A stretch of DNA of 54,168 bases from a bacterium (GTDB taxonomy: Bacteria; Cyanobacteriota; Vampirovibrionia; Gastranaerophilales; Gastranaerophilaceae). The first letter of the stretch is position 1; every line of letters begins with the position of its first letter. Positions 42,348 to 50,809 of this stretch are shown here, piece by piece. The stretch is from contig JAFUSQ010000030.1 in NCBI GenBank assembly GCA_017467605.1, positions 1 through 54,168 of the forward strand, in the 5' to 3' direction. The notes beneath the pieces were generated by a model. The model was not told the origin of the DNA, made no database searches, and was given only the letters and a program-made list of their open reading frames with translations. Made by a program: the position numbers and the translations under genes.

Positions 42348-43394
42348 TTATATTTTCAAAAGAACTCTACCTTTTACTTTTATATTTTTATCTGCAAAAA
42401 GATTGAACGCATCTTGTGCTTGCGACAAAAGAAATTTTTTAAAAAACATTTCATCAACGAATTTTAATTCACCGTTAGCAAAATATTTTTCGGTCATTTC
42501 CCATTCTTTGCCGGGGAAAGGTGCAGAATAAGACATCCAAGAGCCGGTCAAATAAAATTCTTTTCTGTTAAGCTGCTCCCACTCTTTAACAGAGAAAGTT
42601 AATTCTGATGTCGGGGTACCAACCATACAAATATGAGATTTTTTGGCACCTAATTGAAAGGCATATTTGATTGTTGTAGTAGAACCGGCAGTTTCAAAAA
42701 CATAATCAAACCCTTTACCCTCAGTTTGTGTCATAGCCTGTTCATAAAAATTCTCATCTAATGTGCTGATAACAAAATCTGCGCCCAGCTTAGTTGCAAG
42801 CTCCAAATGTTTTTTATCTCTTCCAAATACCACAACTTTTTTGCAGCCTAAAATTTTTGCCCATTGGAGTGCAAAAACACCGATTGTTCCGCCGCCTATA
42901 ACAGCGACATAACCGTTGGGTTTGTAATTATTCTGATAAAGGGCATGCAATGCAACTGTTGAGGGTTCAAACAAAGCTCCTTGCTCAAAAGTTATACTAT
43001 CAGAAAGTTTGTATACATTTTCTTTTGGCACCACTACATATTCTGCCATTGCACCTTGCTGTCTTGAACCGACAAAACTATAATTCGGACACAACGAATA
43101 ATTACCTTTTCGGCATTGTTCACACTCACCGCAGGGAATAAGGGGGGCTATTGTCACCTTATCACCAACTTTAAGCCCTTCTACATTTTCTCCGATTTCT
43201 GATATTACACCCGAGCATTCATGTCCCAATACAATAGGATAAGAGTGGGCAGAATTTTTTAACGCTCTTGGAATATCACTACCGCATATTCCGCAGGCTT
43301 TTACATTAACTTTGACTTCTGAGCTTTTTAAAGATGGTTCTTTAATTTCTTCGTATTTGACAACGGAATCTCCGTAACATATAGCAGCTTTCAT
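42348..43394 (-). CDS. zinc-dependent polyol dehydrogenase, GatD/TarJ-like, 348 aa
   Basis: This medium-chain dehydrogenase has the catalytic-zinc residues in ACGICGSDI and GHECSGV, a structural-zinc lobe CGECEQCRKGNYSLC, and the NAD(P)-binding VIGGGTIGVFALQWA. It looks most like galactitol-1-phosphate 5-dehydrogenase (GatD). In the context of a cytidylyltransferase gene it may work in the reducing direction like TarJ, making a polyol phosphate for CDP activation. It lies two bases after the GatZ-like gene. Confidence 0.85.
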   Translation of the reverse strand: MKAAICYGDSVVKYEEIKEPSLKSSEVKVNVKACGICGSDIPRALKNSAHSYPIVLGHECSGVISEIGENVEGLKVGDKVTIAPLIPCGECEQCRKGNYSLCPNYSFVGSRQQGAMAEYVVVPKENVYKLSDSITFEQGALFEPSTVALHALYQNNYKPNGYVAVIGGGTIGVFALQWAKILGCKKVVVFGRDKKHLELATKLGADFVISTLDENFYEQAMTQTEGKGFDYVFETAGSTTTIKYAFQLGAKKSHICMVGTPTSELTFSVKEWEQLNRKEFYLTGSWMSYSAPFPGKEWEMTEKYFANGELKFVDEMFFKKFLLSQAQDAFNLFADKNIKVKGRVLLKI

Positions 43395-43396
43395 TC

Positions 43397-44722
43397 TTAT
43401 AACACCCCGCTGATAAGATAATTATATTTAACGGCATAGTTATAATCATCAACCACACAAATAACCGCATCTTTAACAAGCTCTTTTGCTTTCATTGGCA
43501 AAATCCCGTCGCGAACTTTGTTAAACTGTAAAGGCATATATTGATGAAGCATTCCCCACGGAATTTCTACACTGTCTATATTTTCAAACAGTTTTTGCAT
43601 TGCCTGTTCTACTCTGGGTTTAATAAAATAATACCTGCAGCGATCCGAAAAACTGTATTTTCTGGAATTTTCAATCTCTAAATCTGTTCCGTGATAGTAG
43701 CTTTGCCAATGCTTAGGATTTTGAAGCATTTCGTACTCTAAAATTTCTTTAAAATGAGATTGTTTTGCTTCGTCTTTTATGAGTTCTTTTTCCATACCGC
43801 ACAAAGCAAAAATACCTTCTCTCAAAGCAAAAGACAGCGCCGGACCTACTTTTATGATAGCAATACCGTCTTGCACCATTTCTTTCAACTTGGTCGGAGG
43901 CTGATAATCTGTTGAATGACCTTCAAATACAATATCCGGATACGATTTTAGGGTATTACTCAAATGCTGAGCTCTATTTCTGTCGTATATCTGAACACTG
44001 TTTTCTCCGAATTCTACTCCCGGCTGAACAACAATAGCTATAATATCGTCCCAGCAATTGTCAAGTCCGTATTTCATAAACATTTTTTTATAAGAAAGAA
44101 TCGTATTTTCAAAATCTTCTATTCCCGTAACGTCTATTCCGTCCTCTTGCTCTTTTATCCCGCCGGGGATAGGAACCTCGCTGCCGATTACAAAAACAGG
44201 CTTAATTTCATCAGGATTACTCTTTAACATTTCCTGATAAGCTTTTTCACACTCTTGGTATAGAATAACCCCGCGTTCAGCGATTTTGTCGTACGATAAT
44301 TTTTCATTTACATCGTCGTCCCCCAGCCTCATACTGGTATCAAGGTGAATTTTTTTATACCCTGCAAGTACACATAGCCTGACAAGCTTTTTAGCTTCTT
44401 TCATGGCTTCTTTTGCAGGCAAATCCGCCCATGGCAAAGGTCCCATGTGGTCCCCGCCCAATATTATTTTAGACTTGTCAAAACCTATCTTATCGGCTAT
44501 TCCGTACGTATACTGACGGAATTCCATAGGAGTCATGCCGGTATAGCCGCCATATTGATTGACCTGATTTGAAGTGGCTTCTATCAAACATAAATCATCA
44601 AATCTTCGTGATTGTTCCAATATAGCTTCAATTACAATTTTATTTGAACAACAAAAGGACGGAATACCCGAATGTATCCCAAGCTTTCTTTTTTCAATTA
44701 TATTGAGTAATCTGTTCTTCAT
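43397..44722 (-). CDS. GatZ/KbaZ-like tagatose-bisphosphate aldolase subunit, 441 aa
   Basis: The family is recognised by the start IEKRKLGIHSGIPSFCCSN, EATSNQVNQYGGYTGMTP and GGDHMGPLPW, and by FEGHSTDYQ. In E. coli GatZ supports the catalytic aldolase subunit GatY, which is absent here, so it may have another activity on a ketose phosphate. Its overlap of 29 bases with the cytidylyltransferase gene and closeness to the GatD-like gene suggest a role in making a polyol phosphate for the glycan. AGAGG precedes the ATG. Confidence 0.85.
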   Translation of the reverse strand: MKNRLLNIIEKRKLGIHSGIPSFCCSNKIVIEAILEQSRRFDDLCLIEATSNQVNQYGGYTGMTPMEFRQYTYGIADKIGFDKSKIILGGDHMGPLPWADLPAKEAMKEAKKLVRLCVLAGYKKIHLDTSMRLGDDDVNEKLSYDKIAERGVILYQECEKAYQEMLKSNPDEIKPVFVIGSEVPIPGGIKEQEDGIDVTGIEDFENTILSYKKMFMKYGLDNCWDDIIAIVVQPGVEFGENSVQIYDRNRAQHLSNTLKSYPDIVFEGHSTDYQPPTKLKEMVQDGIAIIKVGPALSFALREGIFALCGMEKELIKDEAKQSHFKEILEYEMLQNPKHWQSYYHGTDLEIENSRKYSFSDRCRYYFIKPRVEQAMQKLFENIDSVEIPWGMLHQYMPLQFNKVRDGILPMKAKELVKDAVICVVDDYNYAVKYNYLISGVL

Positions 44723-45437
44723 TCTTTACCTCTTTGAAATTATAGTTGATTAAATATTTTAAGATTTCCAAATCTTGCGGATAAGTAATTTTTAGATTTA
44801 TGGTATTCAAAGTACACACCTTCATTTTAACATTATGAGCAAGCGCAATAGCCCCAGCCGATGTCATTTTATCCAATTCTTCTTTCGTTGAATTTGTATA
44901 AATATCATAAATTGTTTTAAACAAAAATCCTTCCGGCGAAGCTCCTGATACGATTTCCTGACGTGGAATAACTTGTGTCAGCATATCATTTTCATCTATG
45001 CGGTAGCAAGTATCATACTGTCTTTGCCCCAATGTCGCTCCGCCATATTCTCTAACCGCGTCAGACAATTCCCGAATACCTTTTTCATCAACATAAGGGT
45101 GAGTTGTATCAATCATCATTACAACGTCATCATCTGCGGCAAATTCTTTTGCCTTAACTAAACCATTCAGAACTGATTCGGAACGTGTAGCTCCGCCTGA
45201 TACAACACCATATACTTTTTTTAATTTAGCTTCGCTGCAATATTTTTCAACATGCCCTATCCAATCACTGTGGACAACAACAATAATATCGTCAATGCTG
45301 TCCAGTCTGTCTAAACCGTCCAGTATATATGAATAAATCTCTTTATTGTTTATCTCAACAAATTGTTTCGGAACAGGGGCTCCGCATCTTATTCCGCTTC
45401 CGCCCATCATTAACAATGCTATATTACGTGTTTTCAT
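44694..45437 (-). CDS. second IspD/TarI-like cytidylyltransferase, 247 aa
   Basis: The N-terminal MMGGSGIRCGAPVPKQFVEI is a variant of the IspD/TarI CTP-binding loop; MIDTTHPYVDEKG corresponds to the second substrate-binding block. The ATG at 45437 lies ten bases after GGGAG and is preferred to an upstream TTG. It differs strongly from the copy at 35173, so the two probably activate different polyol phosphates. It is overlapped by the GatZ-like gene. Confidence 0.8.
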   Translation of the reverse strand: MKTRNIALLMMGGSGIRCGAPVPKQFVEINNKEIYSYILDGLDRLDSIDDIIVVVHSDWIGHVEKYCSEAKLKKVYGVVSGGATRSESVLNGLVKAKEFAADDDVVMMIDTTHPYVDEKGIRELSDAVREYGGATLGQRQYDTCYRIDENDMLTQVIPRQEIVSGASPEGFLFKTIYDIYTNSTKEELDKMTSAGAIALAHNVKMKVCTLNTINLKITYPQDLEILKYLINYNFKEVKNEEQITQYN

Positions 45438-46746
45438 CAATTTCAAACTCCCTTTTGTTGATATTCATAATTCCTGATACATCTTTTAAAATATTTTCAC
45501 CCGCATAAGCAGCCGCCAATCCACTTTCGGATAAAACTTTTAATCTGTTTTCCTTCATTTCGTCATCATTCTTTATCAATATTTTATCAAATAAATCGAA
45601 CATTTCATCATTATTATAAGCTTTGTAAAATGTATTTATAATTTTTTCAAAAGCCGGCTTCGGAACTACCTTACTGCGGCGGGAAATAAGATGAATTATC
45701 GGTTTACCGGTACAAAAATACTCAATTAAAAATGATGCGCTGTCTGTTATCAGAGCTTTAGAATTTAGGAAATATTTTATATAATCAGAATCATAACAAA
45801 CCTTTGCAAAACTCTCCCATTCTTTGTAATATTCATCTATTTCCGTTTGAGTCATAACACCGCTTTTTACGGCTCTGTATTTAAGCGTCGGGTGGGGTTT
45901 GAACACCCAATTAAGCTCTTTATGCTGTTTGGCATACTCCAAGATTTCTTTGCCGTTTTTATCGAAAGTTCCAAAATTTTCCCAATTTCCAAAAGAATGA
46001 TGAGGTGCATAAATAACATATTTGCTTTCGTCCTGAATCTTATCCCGTTTCAAATAATATTCATCAAGCATAGTATGCCCCAAACCGACAATCTTACCTG
46101 CTGCATGTTCAAATTCCGGAGCATAAAATTCTTCCCATTCCTTATTTAATATGTAGTACCTGTATACAGACTGATGTAATTCCTGTTTACATTCCATATA
46201 ATTATCACCATAAGTCTGAACATAATACGGGATATAAAAAGTAAGCGCGTATTTGGAAACTTCACAAGGCATCTGATTTTTAGAAATCTTCCAAGGCTGG
46301 TCATAAAATACCAAAATCGGGTTAAATTCTCTCAAATCTGATGCTTTATGTTCCTCAACATCATAAGCACAGACACAATCCATAGACCTTGTTTTAAAAT
46401 ATTGTAAACCTTTATTTAATATATCTCTTTGTTCAGCTTTTGATAATTTCAATTGAAAATCAACCAGAGTCAAAGCTATAACCGGTTCATAATCGCCTGA
46501 TTGCTTCATTAAATCAAACAGACTTTGAGCTTTCCATTTTGCAATATCGCTAACCAAAAACAAAACTTTTATCGGTTTTGCTTGCGGATACTCAGCTATA
46601 CCAGCCAGAATATTATTGTAATTATTTTTTATTTTTACAATATTACTTCTGTTATCAATTTCTTCACACCAAACACGAAAATGTGCACGCTTTTCTTTTG
46701 TTGGAAAAATCCATGAAAACAATTTACTTAATAATTTATATTTCAT
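45424..46746 (-). CDS. TagF-like polyol-phosphate/glycan transferase, 440 aa
   Basis: The C-terminal half has YVIYAPHHSFG, WVFKPHPTLKY and LITDSASFLIEYFCTGKPII, the layout of CDP-glycerol glycerophosphotransferase-like enzymes, although more divergent than the copy at 37546. The N-terminal half has VLFLVSDIAKWKAQSLFDLM, a Rossmann-type start. The ATG at 46746 lies nine bases after GGGAG and overlaps the stop of the GT2 gene (ATGA). It probably uses the product of the next gene. Confidence 0.75.
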   Translation of the reverse strand: MKYKLLSKLFSWIFPTKEKRAHFRVWCEEIDNRSNIVKIKNNYNNILAGIAEYPQAKPIKVLFLVSDIAKWKAQSLFDLMKQSGDYEPVIALTLVDFQLKLSKAEQRDILNKGLQYFKTRSMDCVCAYDVEEHKASDLREFNPILVFYDQPWKISKNQMPCEVSKYALTFYIPYYVQTYGDNYMECKQELHQSVYRYYILNKEWEEFYAPEFEHAAGKIVGLGHTMLDEYYLKRDKIQDESKYVIYAPHHSFGNWENFGTFDKNGKEILEYAKQHKELNWVFKPHPTLKYRAVKSGVMTQTEIDEYYKEWESFAKVCYDSDYIKYFLNSKALITDSASFLIEYFCTGKPIIHLISRRSKVVPKPAFEKIINTFYKAYNNDEMFDLFDKILIKNDDEMKENRLKVLSESGLAAAYAGENILKDVSGIMNINKREFEIDENT

Positions 46747-47609
46747 AATGATTTCTCCCATATCGGAATAATCCCAAATAAATAATATCTTTTTGTTTTC
46801 AAACTTTTTTTAATTTGCAAAAGAAGCAGCCCAAAACATTTAATACTATCCGAAACTGCCCAAAAATCCTTATCTCTTATATCAGCATTATTATCAGATA
46901 AGAAATTCAGCATATCAAGTCTTGCTTTATTCTCATCAAATTTCATTGATTTTTTAAATTTTGAAGATTTTACGGTAGAATCTGAATTTCTGAAATAATA
47001 ATAATAAATATCAGGAACAGTTACGACTCCGTCTGCATAATATAAAGCTTTTAAAGTAAAAATTTTATCCTCACAATACATATCCTCAGGAAACAAAATC
47101 TCATGAGTTTCTAATAATGATTTACGGTAAATTTTATTGGTGGGGCAAGCATTTTTGTATTGATTGTTTATATCTAATTTTTCCTGCAAAGAAGTAACAT
47201 ATTTTTCCTGTTCAATATTTAACCTTTTTTTTGTTTTACCTGAACCTATACGAACATTTGTTGCAAGAGCAACATCACAATTATATTTTTGAGCGGAATT
47301 ATACAACTTTTCGTAGTAGTTTTCATCAACCCAATCATCAGAATCCACATAACCAATATATTCGCCTTGAGCATAAGTAAATCCCAAATTACGAGCAGCA
47401 CCCTGCTTTTTATGATTTTGTGTTAAAACTTTTATATTTGAATATTTTTGAGCATAAGAATTTAAAATATCTAACGATTTATCATCAGACCCATCATCAA
47501 CACAGATAATTTCAAGCTCTTTTAAAGTTTGATTAACAAGACTATCCAAGCATCTTTCAATATATTTTTCAGTATTATAAACAGGAACAATAACCGATAT
47601 CTTAACCAT
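46743..47609 (-). CDS. family 2 glycosyltransferase, 288 aa
   Basis: It starts with MVKISVIVPVYNTEKYIERC, VDDGSDD and GYVDSDDWVD (the DxD motif), a typical inverting GT2 fold that transfers a sugar from a nucleotide-sugar in the cytoplasm. The C-terminal YYLFGIIPIWEK is a short membrane-contact motif. The ATG at 47609 follows GAGGG. It is the first gene of the long minus-strand glycan locus. Confidence 0.9.
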   Translation of the reverse strand: MVKISVIVPVYNTEKYIERCLDSLVNQTLKELEIICVDDGSDDKSLDILNSYAQKYSNIKVLTQNHKKQGAARNLGFTYAQGEYIGYVDSDDWVDENYYEKLYNSAQKYNCDVALATNVRIGSGKTKKRLNIEQEKYVTSLQEKLDINNQYKNACPTNKIYRKSLLETHEILFPEDMYCEDKIFTLKALYYADGVVTVPDIYYYYFRNSDSTVKSSKFKKSMKFDENKARLDMLNFLSDNNADIRDKDFWAVSDSIKCFGLLLLQIKKSLKTKRYYLFGIIPIWEKSL

Positions 47610-47689
47610 TATTACACATACCCTCAAACACAAAATTTGAACATACTTGCCAAACTGATATTAACACAAAATAAATTTTAAAATATACC

Positions 47690-47718
47690 TTGACAATATG
47701 TCTGCTATAGAGTACACT
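47690..47718 (+). promoter_or_regulatory. leaderless promoter of the HigBA-type operon
   Basis: TTGACA (47690-47695), 17 bp, TACACT (47713-47718), then ATTAAT and the ATG at 47725, exactly six bases from the -10 box. Confidence 0.65.
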
Positions 47719-47724
47719 ATTAAT

Positions 47725-48048
47725 ATGGAACAGAGAATTGTTAAAATTGCGCAATTATCAAATGATAAAAGTCCTTTTATTGATTGGCTTGAATCATTAG
47801 ATAAAGTTACAAAATCTCGTATTCAATCAAGATTAACCAGATTACTGGAAAACAATTTTGGCGACCATAAGAGAATTGATAATGAAATATCTGAACTTAG
47901 GTTGAAATTTGGTTCAGGTTATAGAATTTATTATACAGAAATTGATAACATAATTGTTCTGTTGATAAATGGCGGAAATAAATCAACTCAAAGCAAAGAT
48001 ATTCAAAAAGCAAAAGAAATACTTCAAGAATGGAGAAATATACAATGA
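47725..48048 (+). CDS. HigB/RelE-type toxin (Gp49-like)
   Basis: The 107-aa protein has the pattern of phage-derived Gp49-like toxins: PFIDWLESLDKVTKSRIQSR, SELRLKFGSGYRIYY and VLLINGGNKSTQSKDIQKA. The family members are ribosome-dependent mRNA endonucleases. The start is the leaderless ATG at 47725; the longer frame from 47698 lies in the promoter. The toxin gene comes first and overlaps the antitoxin by four bases (ATGA). Confidence 0.9.
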   Translation: MEQRIVKIAQLSNDKSPFIDWLESLDKVTKSRIQSRLTRLLENNFGDHKRIDNEISELRLKFGSGYRIYYTEIDNIIVLLINGGNKSTQSKDIQKAKEILQEWRNIQ

Positions 48049-48350
48049 AAGAACTTAAAAATACAATTGATTTAGAAAATTATATAGTTAATGACTTAAA
48101 ATCTGATGAAGATATTAAGTTATACTTAAATTCGAGTCTAAAAGATTATTTAGAAGATGGTGATTTTAATTCATTCTATCGTGCATTAGAAATTGTAATC
48201 AAAGCAAAAGATACAATTGCAGGATTTGCAAAGAAAGTTGGCATGTCCAGAGCCCACCTTTATAGTATCTTTAAATCGGAAAAAGAACCGAAATTTTCAA
48301 CTATTGCAAGAATATTTCAAGAACTTGGCTATGAACTGGAAGTTGCTTAA
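48045..48350 (+). CDS. HigA-type antitoxin (addiction module antidote)
   Basis: The 101-aa protein ends with an HTH domain (IAGFAKKVGMSRAHLYSIF then KSEKEPKFSTIARIFQELG) preceded by DFNSFYRALEIVIKAKD, as in the TIGR02684-type antidote family that pairs with Gp49-like toxins. It should neutralise the toxin and repress the operon. The start overlaps the toxin stop; an ATG 15 bases earlier is less likely. Confidence 0.9.
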   Translation: MKELKNTIDLENYIVNDLKSDEDIKLYLNSSLKDYLEDGDFNSFYRALEIVIKAKDTIAGFAKKVGMSRAHLYSIFKSEKEPKFSTIARIFQELGYELEVA

Positions 48351-48388
48351 TTATACAATTCTCGAACTTGTTGAAATTATACAAATAC

Positions 48389-48427
48389 CATAAAAGACAG
48401 GATAGAAATTTTATCCTGTCTTTTATG
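48389..48427. terminator. bidirectional terminator between higA and tRNA-Leu
   Basis: Arms CATAAAAGACAGGATA and TATCCTGTCTTTTATG enclose a seven-base loop. It serves the toxin-antitoxin operon on the plus strand and tRNA-Leu on the minus strand. Confidence 0.85.
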
Positions 48428-48507
48428 GTGGGCGTGAAGAGACTCGAACTCCCACGCGTTAGCACTAGTTCCTAAGACTAGCGTGTCTACCATTCCACCA
48501 CACGCCC
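48426..48507 (-). tRNA. tRNA-Leu (anticodon TAG)
   Basis: The acceptor GGGCGTG pairs with CACGCCC; the anticodon stem is CTAGT/ACTAG with loop CTTAGGA (anticodon TAG), there is a long class II variable arm, and a TTCGAGT T-loop. Discriminator A is followed by an encoded CCA, unlike tRNA-Lys in this window. Without CCA the gene spans 48429-48507. Confidence 0.94.
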
Positions 48508-48542
48508 ATAATTACTCGTGAGGTTTCAACGCGTATATTCAG

Positions 48543-48569
48543 ACTATAATAACAAAACTTAATTGTCAA
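48543..48569 (-). promoter_or_regulatory. promoter of tRNA-Leu
   Basis: On the minus strand TTGACA (48569-48564) is followed by TATAGT (48548-48543) with a short 15-bp spacer; TAGTCT two bases on would give 17 bp. Confidence 0.5.
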
Positions 48570-48639
48570 GTTTTTATTTATTTGCACCCTCAAAATGTTT
48601 ATGCGATAATATTTCTAAAAATAGATATAGGAAGGGATT

Positions 48640-50457
48640 ATGGAGTATAAATTAAAAGATACAATATCAAAAGATGCATTTAGATACGGCTATTTGGTTA
48701 AAAAAATTGCACCTTTTTTAAAACCACATCTTGGAAGAATTGTTTTAAACTTAATTTTAGCTATTCCGTTAGGATTGTTAGACGGGGTTGTAGCTTTTGC
48801 ACTAAAACCGTACATGGATTGTGTAATAAATGGTAAATCCTGGGTAATTTTTGGCTTCACTATTGAACAAAATGTCCTTGCTACAGCAATCCCTTTTGCT
48901 ATTGTAACTTTTGCTATTGTTCAAGGTTTATTAAAATATACCAATAACTATCTAACTGATTGGACTGGGAATAAAATTTCTAATTCACTAAAAATTGAAT
49001 TGTTTAGAAAATTGACTTCTTTAGATCCGAAATTTTATGACATTAACTCCTCAGGTATCGTTTTAACCAGATTTTTTACAGATCCTGAAACAGCCTCAAA
49101 AAACATAATAAACACTCTTAAAACATTTATTATGACAAGCTTTGGTATAGTCGGATTGGTGGGTGTTTTATTGTATAACTCCTGGAAACTTGCGTTGATT
49201 GGGGTTGGAATTATGGCAATCGCAATTACTCCCGTTACATTAATTAGAAAAAAAATTAAAAAAGTTTCTAATGCAACTATGGTTGTAGGCGGAGATATGA
49301 CAACAACGTTTAATGAAACTTTTGCCGGCAACAAAATTATGAATGCTTATAATTTACAAGAGCTTCAAAATAATAAATTTGAGCAAAAAATCCATGAACA
49401 ATTCAACCTTACTATTTCGCTTACGAAACGTGTCGGCTGGATGTCCCCGATTATGTACTTCATTTGTTCTATAGGAATTGCACTTGTTATGTTTTACGGT
49501 AATCATCTCATAATAAGCGGACAAATGACTGCCGGAAGTTTTGCATCTTTCGTAACATCTTTGCTATTACTATATAAACCTGTTAAAGATTTAGGCAGAA
49601 CTTTAACTGATTTACAGTCAACTTTTGTCGCATTGGGGCGTGTTTTTGAACTTTTTGATCTGATTCCGCATATAAAAAATAAAGAAAATGCTGTTAAAAT
49701 GACAAAATTGAATTCGTCTATAGAATTTGAACATGTAAACTTTGAATATGAAAAAGACACCCCTATATTAAAAGATTTTTCACTTAGTGTGAAGAAGGGA
49801 GAAACAATTGCTCTTGTCGGTAATTCCGGAGGCGGCAAAAGTACAACGGTTAATCTGCTTCCAAGATTTTACGATATCAAAGACGGTTCAATTAAGTTTG
49901 ACGGAATAGATATAAGAGATTTAGAAATAGTTAGTTTGAGAGATAATATTTCATTTGTATTTCAGGATAATTTCTTGTTTTCAGGCTCAATTAAGGAAAA
50001 TATTTTAATGGGTAAACCTGATGCAACAGATGATGAAATCTCTATTGTTATTAAAATGGCACATCTTGATGAATTTATTGATACATTGGAAAACGGTATT
50101 GATACCTATGTCGGTGAACGTGGGACTTCATTATCGGGCGGTCAAAGACAAAGAGTTGCTATTGCAAGGGCAATGATAAAAAATGCTCCGATTGTTATTC
50201 TTGATGAAGCAACCTCGGCTCTTGATAATGAATCTGAAGCTATTGTTCAAAAAGCTCTGGATAATTTAATGCAAAATAAAACTGTATTTGTAATTGCTCA
50301 CAGATTATCGACAATTAATAATGCAGACAGAATTGCTGTAATTAACGAAGGCGAGTTGGTTGAACTTGGTACGCATGATGAACTTATGAATATTCCTGAC
50401 GGCAATTACAAGCATCTTTATGATATGCAGTTTAAAAATCAGGAGATTACAGTTTAG
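48640..50457 (+). CDS. msbA: ABC transporter, MsbA-like lipid exporter, 605 aa
   Basis: It is a half-transporter with an N-terminal six-helix membrane domain and a C-terminal ATPase: Walker A GNSGGGKST, Q-loop FVFQDNF, signature LSGGQRQRVAIARA, Walker B IVILDEATSALD and switch histidine IAHRLS. The best match in layout is MsbA, which flips lipid A core across the inner membrane; an export role for another lipid-linked glycan is possible. GGAAGGGATT precedes the ATG. A small hypothetical gene follows immediately and then alr. Confidence 0.85.
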   Translation: MEYKLKDTISKDAFRYGYLVKKIAPFLKPHLGRIVLNLILAIPLGLLDGVVAFALKPYMDCVINGKSWVIFGFTIEQNVLATAIPFAIVTFAIVQGLLKYTNNYLTDWTGNKISNSLKIELFRKLTSLDPKFYDINSSGIVLTRFFTDPETASKNIINTLKTFIMTSFGIVGLVGVLLYNSWKLALIGVGIMAIAITPVTLIRKKIKKVSNATMVVGGDMTTTFNETFAGNKIMNAYNLQELQNNKFEQKIHEQFNLTISLTKRVGWMSPIMYFICSIGIALVMFYGNHLIISGQMTAGSFASFVTSLLLLYKPVKDLGRTLTDLQSTFVALGRVFELFDLIPHIKNKENAVKMTKLNSSIEFEHVNFEYEKDTPILKDFSLSVKKGETIALVGNSGGGKSTTVNLLPRFYDIKDGSIKFDGIDIRDLEIVSLRDNISFVFQDNFLFSGSIKENILMGKPDATDDEISIVIKMAHLDEFIDTLENGIDTYVGERGTSLSGGQRQRVAIARAMIKNAPIVILDEATSALDNESEAIVQKALDNLMQNKTVFVIAHRLSTINNADRIAVINEGELVELGTHDELMNIPDGNYKHLYDMQFKNQEITV

Positions 50458-50805
50458 ATGAAAAGTTTTATAATAACAAAATGGATTGAACCATATAAAC
50501 TTCTGGAAACAATTAAAAAAAATTATTCATATAAAGATTTTACTTTTGATACTATTACTAAAAATATTCAGAAGCAGAAATTCTTAAAAGAATTCGTCAA
50601 TAATAAAAATTCAATTGGCCTTTATATGAAAAATGTCAACAAATATTATTTTTTTACCGCCTTACAAGATATTGATATATTTAATGAATTAAAAATATTA
50701 TTTGAATTAAAAGAAGGGGATTTTGTTATTTCAGATGAAGATGAAACTCCTTACACAATGGTAGATATGGGAAAGGCTGAGGCGAGCATTATATACAGAG
50801 ATTAG
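50458..50805 (+). CDS. hypothetical protein, 115 aa
   Basis: No family is recognised. It is a soluble, Lys/Ile/Phe-rich protein (for example TKWIEPYKLLETIKKNYSY) with no signal peptide or membrane helix, ending in an acidic loop DEDETPYTMVDMG. Its ATG directly follows the stop of the msbA-like gene and it is followed four bases later by alr, so all three are one transcript. Confidence 0.65.
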   Translation: MKSFIITKWIEPYKLLETIKKNYSYKDFTFDTITKNIQKQKFLKEFVNNKNSIGLYMKNVNKYYFFTALQDIDIFNELKILFELKEGDFVISDEDETPYTMVDMGKAEASIIYRD

Positions 50806-50809
50806 GAAA

